From positions 1,885,501 through 1,949,500 of the forward strand of contig NZ_RBXO01000001.1 in NCBI RefSeq assembly GCF_003634935.1: 64,000 bases of DNA, in the 5' to 3' direction. A model generated the notes under the pieces. That model was not told the origin of the DNA. It ran no database searches and saw nothing but the letters and a program-made list of their open reading frames with translations. Of the stretch, positions 43,399 to 50,581 are shown piece by piece (positions within the stretch are counted from its first letter, which is position 1; each line of letters opens with the position of its first letter). The position numbers and the translations under genes are program-made. Origin of the DNA: Saccharothrix australiensis. GTDB lineage: Bacteria > Actinomycetota > Actinomycetes > Mycobacteriales > Pseudonocardiaceae.

Positions 43399-45114
43399 CT
43401 AATGGCCGGTGATCCGGTACTGGTCGCGGCCGGCTTCCGCGCGCTCCACCCAGGCGCGCCACGACCCGGCCGCGTGCGCCGGCGACGTCCACGGCCGGTC
43501 GCAGCGCACGAGCCGGGTGCCCGGCCGGTCGAGCCAGCGGAGGATCACCGACGCCTCCTCGGGCGGCGCGCCGTGCAGGGGGCCGGGGCCGGGCAGCACC
43601 GTCTCGGCGGACGCGACGAGGGCGTCCACCACGGGCATCGGCGGCACGCCCCGGCGCGCCACGCCCGCCGACGCCAGCCGACCGTGCCGGACCACGGCGA
43701 ACTCCCAGCCGCCCGACCCGTCCGGCCGGGCCGCCACCAGTTCCGGCAGCGCCGCCAGGCCGGCGAGGCGCTGGCCCCGGTCGAGCGACCGGACGAGGCC
43801 CGCCAGCCGGTCCCGGTGGGCGGCGGCGTCCTCGAACCGCTGCGTGCCGGACAGCTCGGCCAGGCGGTCGGCCGCGACCCGCAGCGGGGCGGTGTCGGCG
43901 CCGTCCACCAGCGACCGGAGCGCGTCGACGGCCGGCGCGTAGTCGGCCGCGGACTGCCGCCCCGCGCAGGGCGCCCGGCAGCGGTCGAGCTCGTGCAGCG
44001 CGCAGGGCGTGCCGCGCGGGTTCCGCGCCGGGATGCGCTGGGAGCACGCCCGCAGCGGCACGGCGTCCAGCAGGGCCTGCTGGGCGGCTTCCGCGAGGCG
44101 GCGGGACCGGAACGGGCCGATCGCGCCGGCGCGGGGCACGCGGACCAGGGAGAGGCGGGGGAACGGCTCGTCGGTCAGCGCGAGCCACCACCAGCCGCCC
44201 TGGTTCCTGGAGCGCCGGTTGTAGGCGGGCTTGTGCGCCGTGAGCAGCCGCAGCTCCCGCACCTCCGCTTCGAGGGCGTGCGCGCACACCACGCCGTCGA
44301 CCCGGACGGCGAGGGCGACCATCTCGCGCAGCCGCCGCCTGCCCTCGGAGGCGGTGAAGTACTGGCGGACCCGCTTGCGGAGGTCCGAAGCGGTGCCGAC
44401 GTAGAGCACCTCCTCGTTCGGGCCCCGGAACAGGTACACGCCCGGCGCGGACGGCAGGTGCGCGGCCAGTTCGCGCTTGCGCCGCTGCTCGGGCGTCACC
44501 TCGGGCAGGTAGGCGAGCAGCTCCTCCAGGGAGTGGACGCCGACCGGGCCCACCCGCTCCAGCAGGTGGTGCAGCACCTCCACGGTCGCCCGCGCGTCGG
44601 TCAGCGCCCGGTGGTTGGGCGCGGTGTCGACGCGGAACAGCTCGGCCAGCGCGGAGAGGCGGCAGCTGGGCGCCTCGTCGCGGGACAGCACGCGGCGCGC
44701 GAGCTTCACCGTGCACAGCACGGTCGGGCGGGGCCAGCGGTAGCCGTGCCGCTCGCACGCGGCCTTCAGGAAACCCACGTCGAACCCGGAGTTGTGCGCC
44801 ACGAGCACCGAGCCGGCGGCGAACTCCAGGAACGCGGGCAGCACCGCCGTCAGCCGGGGCGCGCCCGTGACCATGAGCTGGGTGATCCCCGTCAGTGCCA
44901 CCACCTGGGGTGGAATTCCGCGCTCCGGGTCGACCAGGGTGGCGAAGGTGCCGAGCACCCGGCCGCCGCGCACCTTCACCGCGCCGATCTCGGTGATCGC
45001 GTCCTCGGCCGCGCTGCCACCGGTCGTCTCCAGGTCGAACACGACGAAGGTGGTGTCGCGCAACGGGGTGCCCAGCTCGTCGAACGACAGCTGGGAGGCG
45101 GCCGAGGTAGTCAT
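43399..45114 (-). CDS. DEDDh exonuclease fused to GIY-YIG (UvrC-like) nuclease domain
   Basis: The 571-residue protein begins with a DnaQ-type 3'-5' exonuclease (FDLETTG, AHNSGFD, HRALTDA), then a GIY-YIG domain (PSAPGVYLFRG, EVLYVGTASDLRKRV) and a region resembling the middle of UvrC, including a cysteine cluster (ACSQRIPARN ... CALHELDRCRAPC). Rv2191 of M. tuberculosis has this arrangement. A DNA-repair role separate from UvrABC is inferred. ATG 45114 begins the conserved exonuclease. The next gene upstream is divergent. Confidence 0.93.
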   Translation of the reverse strand: MTTSAASQLSFDELGTPLRDTTFVVFDLETTGGSAAEDAITEIGAVKVRGGRVLGTFATLVDPERGIPPQVVALTGITQLMVTGAPRLTAVLPAFLEFAAGSVLVAHNSGFDVGFLKAACERHGYRWPRPTVLCTVKLARRVLSRDEAPSCRLSALAELFRVDTAPNHRALTDARATVEVLHHLLERVGPVGVHSLEELLAYLPEVTPEQRRKRELAAHLPSAPGVYLFRGPNEEVLYVGTASDLRKRVRQYFTASEGRRRLREMVALAVRVDGVVCAHALEAEVRELRLLTAHKPAYNRRSRNQGGWWWLALTDEPFPRLSLVRVPRAGAIGPFRSRRLAEAAQQALLDAVPLRACSQRIPARNPRGTPCALHELDRCRAPCAGRQSAADYAPAVDALRSLVDGADTAPLRVAADRLAELSGTQRFEDAAAHRDRLAGLVRSLDRGQRLAGLAALPELVAARPDGSGGWEFAVVRHGRLASAGVARRGVPPMPVVDALVASAETVLPGPGPLHGAPPEEASVILRWLDRPGTRLVRCDRPWTSPAHAAGSWRAWVERAEAGRDQYRITGH

Positions 45115-45220
45115 CGCCGGGCACGGTAGCGCCGGGGTACGACAATCTTCGATTCCCACCGGCCCGCCGGTGCGGCGACGGTGGTCGGTGTCAACGGTCA
45201 CGGGGCCGTAGCCTGTACGG

Positions 45221-46570
45221 GTGCAAGACCCGATAGCGCCCGAGGACGAGCTCGTGACCGGAGAGCCGGACGCGCCCGTCGAGTCCACTGTGGACTGGGG
45301 CGCGCTGCCGGAACCGCTGCGCGCCCGCCTGGCGGAGCTGAGCGCGGACGCCCTGGGCGACCTGGCGAAGGTCGACGTGCCGCAGCCCCTCCGGGCGGTC
45401 GCGCGGTTCGCGCCGACCAAGCGCGCCCGGCTGGGCGGCCCGTCGCTGCTCGGCGGCCTGCGCACCTCCTCGAACTTCCGGATGGCCGTGGTGGAGTGGC
45501 TGCGGCGGAACCGGCCGTCCGCGCTGGAGGTGACGGCGCCGGACCCGGTGGCGGCGGGCGCCGCCGCGATACTCCTGGGCGAGGAGGTCGCGGCGCACTT
45601 CGTCGAACTCGTGGCGCGGCGGGCGACGGAGGCGGCGCTGCGGGGCGAGCGCGACACCGCCGTGCAGCGCGCGGAGCGCCTGGAGCTGGAGCTGGCGCGG
45701 CTCCGGGCCGAGCGCGCGGAGTCGACCGGCCTCACGGACAAGGTCCGCGAGGAGGCCGAGGTCGAGCTGGAGCGGCTGCGGAAGCGCCTGCGGGAGCAGG
45801 GCGTGCGGCTGCGGGAGGCGAAGGACCGGGCCGAGACGGCGCAGGCGGAGGCCGAGCGGGCGCGGGCGGAGGCCGAGGCCGAGGTGCGCCGGATCACCGC
45901 CGAGCGCGACCGCGAGCGCGAGCGGGCCGAGCACGAGCGCGCCAAGGCGCAGCGGGCCGTGGCCGACGCCGAGGTCGCCCGCCAGTCGGCCAAGGAGGCC
46001 CGCCAGGCCGACGAGGTGCGGCTCGCGCTGCTGGTCGACACCCTCGACGGCGCGGTGAACGGCCTGCGGCGGGAACTGGCGCTGGGCGGCGCGGGCCCGC
46101 GGCCGGCGGACCTGGTGCGCGGCGCGAGCGCGGCGCAGGGCGCGGTGGGCCGGGTGGAGGACCCGGCGGCGCTGGACCGGTTGCTGGCGCTGCCCGCCGT
46201 GCACCTGATCGTCGACGGCTACAACGTCACCAAGACCGGCTACCCGGAGCTGTCCCTGTCCGACCAGCGCGACCGGCTGGTGCACCAGTTGGCGGTGCTG
46301 GCGGCGCGCACCGGCGCGGAGGTGACGCTGGTGTTCGACGGCGCGGGCGTGGTGGCGGTGCCGACCAGCGCGCCCAGGGGCGTGCGCGTCCTGTTCAGCG
46401 ATCCGGGCGTGCTGGCCGACGACGTGATCCGGGCCCTGGTGACGGCCGAGCCGGAGGGCCGACCGGTGGTCGTGGTGACGTCCGACCGGGCGGTCGCGGA
46501 CTCCGTCCGACGGCGGGGCGCGCACCCCGTGCCGTCGGCGGTGCTGCTGGCGCGACTGGGCCGGGTGTGA
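45221..46570 (+). CDS. NYN-domain (YacP-like) RNase-like protein with coiled coil
   Basis: The 449-residue product has an N-terminal helical domain, a long charged coiled coil (about residues 140-260, rich in EAERARAEAEAEVRR), and a C-terminal NYN/PIN-like domain (LIVDGYNVTKTGYP, LVFDGAGV, DDVIRAL, VVTSDRAV) that retains the acidic catalytic residues. NYN proteins of this kind cleave RNA. GTG 45221 lies six bases after TAGCCT (45209-45214), so a leaderless transcript is likely. It is divergent from the exonuclease gene. Confidence 0.9.
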   Translation: MQDPIAPEDELVTGEPDAPVESTVDWGALPEPLRARLAELSADALGDLAKVDVPQPLRAVARFAPTKRARLGGPSLLGGLRTSSNFRMAVVEWLRRNRPSALEVTAPDPVAAGAAAILLGEEVAAHFVELVARRATEAALRGERDTAVQRAERLELELARLRAERAESTGLTDKVREEAEVELERLRKRLREQGVRLREAKDRAETAQAEAERARAEAEAEVRRITAERDRERERAEHERAKAQRAVADAEVARQSAKEARQADEVRLALLVDTLDGAVNGLRRELALGGAGPRPADLVRGASAAQGAVGRVEDPAALDRLLALPAVHLIVDGYNVTKTGYPELSLSDQRDRLVHQLAVLAARTGAEVTLVFDGAGVVAVPTSAPRGVRVLFSDPGVLADDVIRALVTAEPEGRPVVVVTSDRAVADSVRRRGAHPVPSAVLLARLGRV

Positions 46571-46867
46571 CGCGCGTCCTGTTTTTCACACCACTTGTGG
46601 TCACAGCGCGAGGTCACGGCTCGACCGATCGTGGATCGTTGTCAACCTGAAAGGATTTGGGGCCGCTGTGGGTGGACGCGGAGGCTCACCTTTCGTAACC
46701 TGGCCGAGACCTCGCGGCGGTGCAGTCACCCATCCTGGGTGGCGACGCGAGTTCCCGCCGAATCGGCCTGTCGGGGTGCCGAGCCGGAACTACCGAATCT
46801 GCCGGGCAGCCGCGGACACGCGCGCCCGACCGGTAGGCGGTCCAGACGTGAGGAGTGACACGCGACT
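46571..46867 (+). promoter_or_regulatory. Long structured leader of the NlpC/P60 gene, possible c-di-AMP (ydaO-type) riboswitch
   Basis: The 297-bp interval before the hydrolase holds many nested complementarities (for example GAAAGG 46650 region with CCTTTC, and CACCCA/TGGGTG), and two CCGAATC motifs reminiscent of ydaO RNAs. Such riboswitches precede cell-wall hydrolases in actinobacteria. I could not place the full consensus, so this is tentative. Confidence 0.35.
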
Positions 46868-47899
46868 GTGGCGTCGCAACGACTCAAGCACGGTGTGCGC
46901 GGGGCGATCGCCGCGACGGCGGTGGCCGCCGCGGCGGTGGGCGTCATGCCCGTTCCCGCCGGAGCTCAGCCGAACACGGCTTCCGATGCGCTGAAGAGGT
47001 ACAACGAGCTGGCCGAGCAGGCCACCAAGCTCAACGAGGAACTCCTGCGCGCGGAGGAGCAGCGCAACGCCAACCAGGGCCTGCTCGACCAGGCCAACGC
47101 CGACCTGGCGCAGGCCGCCCAGGCGGGCGACCTCGCCCGGCAGGACGAGGAGACCTTCCGCGGCCAGGTCGACAAGCTGACCGAGGCGTCGTTCGAGGGC
47201 GCTCGGTTCAACCAGCTCTCGGCCCTGCTGGTGAGCGACTCGCAGCAGGACTTCCTCAACCGCATGTCGGCGCTCGGCGTGCTGGCGGCGGACAACGGCG
47301 AGGCGCTGAACCGGCTCTCCGGCGCGGTGAGCGCGGCCGACGCGGCGAAGACCGCCGCCGCGGACGCGCAGAGCCGCGCGCAGCGGGCGTCCGACGAGTC
47401 GACCAAGATCGCCGACGACATCAAGAAGCGCCAGAACGAGCTGAACGGCCAGATCGAAGAGGTGCGCGCCCAGCTCAACCGGCTGAACGCGACCGAGCGC
47501 AGGACGCTGACCGACCCCGGTGACCGGTCGCAGATCGCGGTGCCCTCGGGCACGGCGGGCCGGGCGCTGGAGTTCGCGCTCCAACAGCGCGGCGACATGT
47601 ACCTGTACGGCGGCAACGGCCCGGACCGGTGGGACTGCTCGGGCCTGACCACCGCCGCCTACGCGGAGGCCGGTGTGCGGATCCCGCGCACCAGCGGCGG
47701 CCAAGCGGGCGTCGGGCGCGCGGTGTCGCGCGCCGAGGTCACCGCGGGCGACCTGGTGGTCTACAACGGCGGCAACCACGTCGGCATGGCGGTGGACAAC
47801 GCGCGCGTCGTGCACGCGGCCACCGAGGGCGTGCCGGTGAAGATCGTGCCGCTGGAGGCGCCCGGCTCCATCTACGCGATCCGCCGCGTCGAGGGCTGA
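46868..47899 (+). CDS. NlpC/P60 peptidoglycan endopeptidase, secreted
   Basis: The 343-residue protein has a signal peptide (to about residue 33, AGA), a long coiled-coil region (about 40-210) and a C-terminal NlpC/P60 domain with the catalytic Cys in RWDCSGLT and His in GGNHVGMAVD. Enzymes of this shape (RipA/RipC, Rv2190c) cut stem peptides in peptidoglycan and are autoinhibited by the coiled coil. GTG 46868 has GAGGAG 14 bases upstream. The long leader suggests post-transcriptional control. Confidence 0.93.
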   Translation: MASQRLKHGVRGAIAATAVAAAAVGVMPVPAGAQPNTASDALKRYNELAEQATKLNEELLRAEEQRNANQGLLDQANADLAQAAQAGDLARQDEETFRGQVDKLTEASFEGARFNQLSALLVSDSQQDFLNRMSALGVLAADNGEALNRLSGAVSAADAAKTAAADAQSRAQRASDESTKIADDIKKRQNELNGQIEEVRAQLNRLNATERRTLTDPGDRSQIAVPSGTAGRALEFALQQRGDMYLYGGNGPDRWDCSGLTTAAYAEAGVRIPRTSGGQAGVGRAVSRAEVTAGDLVVYNGGNHVGMAVDNARVVHAATEGVPVKIVPLEAPGSIYAIRRVEG

Positions 47900-47958
47900 C
47901 CGGTGACCGGCGGGGCCGCGCCGCGTGGCGGTGGCCCCGCCGACTACCTTGGCACCGC

Positions 47959-49224
47959 GTGAGCCGCTTCCGGGTCCTGCTGGCCGCGCTGACGGCCGCG
48001 GCGTTCCTGTGCGGGCTGGCGGTGGCCGTGTCGCCGGCCGACCCACCGGCCGCCTCGACGGCGGCCGGGGAACCCCGCGCGCGGGCGGTGCGCGACCTGC
48101 TGGACCGCCGGGCCCGCGCGGTGCTGGCGCGCGACGAGGCCGCGTTCACCGCCGACCTCGACCCCGCCGCCGACGCGGGCTTCCGGCAGCGGCAGCACGA
48201 CCTGTTCCGCAACCTCGCGGCCGTGCCGCTGGACGGGTGGGAGTACCGGCTGGCCGGCGACGGCGACCTCGGCGGCGTACGACCGCCCGCCGCCGACGAG
48301 TCGTGGGCCCCCGAGCTGCGGCTCGCCTACCGGCTGCGCGGCGTCGACGCCACGCCCAGCACGCAGGTCATGGCCTACCTGTTCACCCGCCGCGGCGACC
48401 GGTGGTACCTCAACTCCGACACCGCCCTGGAACCGGCGGGCAGGCGCACCTGGCGCGGGCCGTGGGACTTCGGGCCGTGCCACGTGCTGACCGGTGCGGG
48501 CGGGTTCGTGCTCGGCCACCCCGGCAGCGAGCCGCTGGCCGCGCGGGTGCTGGCCGAGCTGGACACCGCCGTCGCCGCGGTGACCGAGGTGTGGGGCCCG
48601 TCCTGGACGCGGCGGGTGGCGGTGCTGATACCGGCGGACGCGCGGGAGTTGCAGGCCCTGGTGGGTCCGGCGTTCGCGGACGGGACGATCGCGGGCGTCG
48701 CGGTCGCCGACCGGGTGGACGCCGGCACGCGCACCGCGCAGGGCCAGCGGGTGGTGCTCAACCGGGACAGCGCGAGCGCCCTGTCCCCGTTGTCGCTGCG
48801 GGTGCTGTTGCGGCACGAGATCACGCACGTCGCGGCGCGCGGCGAGACCGCGGACGGCGCGCCCCTGTGGCTGCTGGAGGGTTTCGCGGACTACGTGGGT
48901 CACCGCGACGGCGACGTGCCGCCGCGCAGGGCCGCGCCCGCGCTGGCCGAACGGGTGCGGACCGCGCCGCCGACCGGGCTGCCGCCGGACGCGCGGTTCC
49001 AGGGCGGCGACCGGGAACTGGCCTACCAGGAGTCGTGGTCGTTCCACCTGTACCTGGCGCGCCGGCTGGGCGAGCCGCGCCTGGTCGAGACCTACCGGCG
49101 CGTGGCGGGCGCGGGGCGGGTCACCGACGAGCGGCTGGACGCGCTGGTGCGGGAGGCGACGGGCGTCGGCGTCGAGGAGCTGGTGCGGGGCTGGCGGGAA
49201 TTCCTGCCGGCGACGTTCCCGTAA
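47959..49224 (+). CDS. Exported zinc metallopeptidase-like protein (HExxH)
   Basis: A 421-residue product with an N-terminal signal or anchor (SRFRVLLAALTAAAFLCGLA), a central region of unknown fold and the zinc motif LLRHEITHVAARG at about residues 284-296. The downstream LLEGFADYVG supplies the third ligand Glu of gluzincin (peptidase MA-like) families. The substrate is unknown. GTG 47959 lies eight bases after TACCTT and lacks a ribosome site. It lies between the peptidoglycan hydrolase and pimB, so an envelope role is plausible. Confidence 0.85.
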   Translation: MSRFRVLLAALTAAAFLCGLAVAVSPADPPAASTAAGEPRARAVRDLLDRRARAVLARDEAAFTADLDPAADAGFRQRQHDLFRNLAAVPLDGWEYRLAGDGDLGGVRPPAADESWAPELRLAYRLRGVDATPSTQVMAYLFTRRGDRWYLNSDTALEPAGRRTWRGPWDFGPCHVLTGAGGFVLGHPGSEPLAARVLAELDTAVAAVTEVWGPSWTRRVAVLIPADARELQALVGPAFADGTIAGVAVADRVDAGTRTAQGQRVVLNRDSASALSPLSLRVLLRHEITHVAARGETADGAPLWLLEGFADYVGHRDGDVPPRRAAPALAERVRTAPPTGLPPDARFQGGDRELAYQESWSFHLYLARRLGEPRLVETYRRVAGAGRVTDERLDALVREATGVGVEELVRGWREFLPATFP

Positions 49225-49234
49225 CCTCAGGCGG

Positions 49235-50365
49235 GTGCGTCGGACCCTCCTGGTGACCAATGACTTCCCGCCCCGGCCCGGTGGCATCCAGTCCTACCTG
49301 CACGCGCTGGCCATGCGGCTGCCGGACCTGGTGGTCTACGCGCCGTCGTGGGAGTCGCCGTCGGGCTCGCACCCGGAGTTCGACGCCGTGCAGCCGTTCG
49401 AGGTGGTGCGGCACCACGGGACGCTGATGCTGCCGACGCCGGACGTGCTGGCGCGGGCGTCGGACATCGTGCGGTCCCGCCGGTGCGAGGCGGTGTGGTT
49501 CGGCGCGGCCGCGCCGCTGGCGCTGCTGACGCCGTGGCTGCGGGACGCGGGCGCGCAGCACGTGGTGGCGTCCACGCACGGGCACGAGGTCGGCTGGTCG
49601 ATGCTGCCGGGGGCCCGGCAGTCGTTGCGCGCCATCGGGTCCGCCGTGGACGTGGTGACGTTCGTGAGCCGGTACACGAGGTCGCGGTTCGCCGCCGCGT
49701 TCGGGCCGATGGCCGCGCTGGAGCACCTGCCGTCCGGTGTGGACACCTCGGTGTTCGCGCCCGACCCCGCCGCGCGGCGGGAGATCCGCGCCCGGTACGG
49801 CCTGGGCGACCGGCCGGTCGTGGTGTGCGTGTCGCGGCTGGTGCCGCGCAAGGGCCAGGACGTGCTGGTGCGGGCGCTGCCGGAGATCCGGCGGCAGGTG
49901 CCCGGCGCGGCGCTGCTGCTGGTCGGCGGCGGCCCGCACCGGAAGGCGTTGGCGCGCTTGGCCTCCTCGGTCGGGGTGGCGGACCACGTGGTGCTGACCG
50001 GTTCCGTGCCGTGGTCGGAGCTGCCCGCGCACTACAACGCGGGCGACGTGTTCGCCATGCCGTGCCGCACGCGCGGTCGCGGGCTCGACGTCGAAGGGCT
50101 CGGCATCGTCTACCTGGAGGCGTCGGCCACGGGGCTGCCCGTCGTGGCCGGCCGGTCCGGCGGCGCGCCGGAGACCGTGCGGGACGGCGACACCGGCACC
50201 GTGGTGGACGGCCGCTCGGTGCCCGCCGTGGCCGCCGAGGTCGGCCGGCTGCTCGCGGACCCGGACCTGGCGGCGAAGATGGGCCGGGCGGGTCGGGAGT
50301 GGGTGTCCCGCGAGTGGCGCTGGGAGGACCTGGCCGCGCGCCTGGCCGGGCTGATCGACGGCTGA
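49235..50365 (+). CDS. pimB: GDP-mannose:phosphatidylinositol monomannoside alpha-mannosyltransferase (PimB'-like)
   Basis: The 376-residue GT4 glycosyltransferase begins with the family signature TNDFPPRPGGIQSYL and has the GT-B nucleotide-sugar region EGLGIVYLEASATGLPVVAG. PimB' (Rv2188c) adds the second mannose of phosphatidylinositol mannosides. Position next to fadD15 and the NlpC/P60 gene supports this identity. GTG 49235 lies seven bases after TAACCT, whose TAA is the stop of the preceding gene, so the promoter overlaps that stop. Confidence 0.9.
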   Translation: MRRTLLVTNDFPPRPGGIQSYLHALAMRLPDLVVYAPSWESPSGSHPEFDAVQPFEVVRHHGTLMLPTPDVLARASDIVRSRRCEAVWFGAAAPLALLTPWLRDAGAQHVVASTHGHEVGWSMLPGARQSLRAIGSAVDVVTFVSRYTRSRFAAAFGPMAALEHLPSGVDTSVFAPDPAARREIRARYGLGDRPVVVCVSRLVPRKGQDVLVRALPEIRRQVPGAALLLVGGGPHRKALARLASSVGVADHVVLTGSVPWSELPAHYNAGDVFAMPCRTRGRGLDVEGLGIVYLEASATGLPVVAGRSGGAPETVRDGDTGTVVDGRSVPAVAAEVGRLLADPDLAAKMGRAGREWVSREWRWEDLAARLAGLIDG

Positions 50366-50581
50366 CGACGCCCGCCCGCGTGGTGGGCCGCTCGGACGCG
50401 CCAGCCCGCCCGGCCGCTCGGGTGCGGCGGTGCTTCGGGCGGCTCGGGCGCGGCGGTGCTCGTCGGGCGGCTCGGGCGCGGCGGTGCTTCGGGCGGTGCG
50501 GTCCCGCTCGGGCGCGGTGGCGGTCGGTCCCGGCGGTGCCCGGCGCGCACCCGGGCCTCGGCGGTCGTGCGGGCGCGGTGC
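50366..50581. repeat. GC-rich intergenic tandem repeats
   Basis: Three 26-28-bp units starting GCTCGGGCGCGGCGGTGCT (50416, 50442, 50470) and related GC-rich sequence fill the space between the convergent pimB and AfsR-type genes. Confidence 0.75.

Noticed and set aside
41770-45129. A 1119-codon plus-strand frame spanning qcrB and the exonuclease region
   Set aside because: It overlaps two well-supported genes, has no plausible start, and lacks domains.
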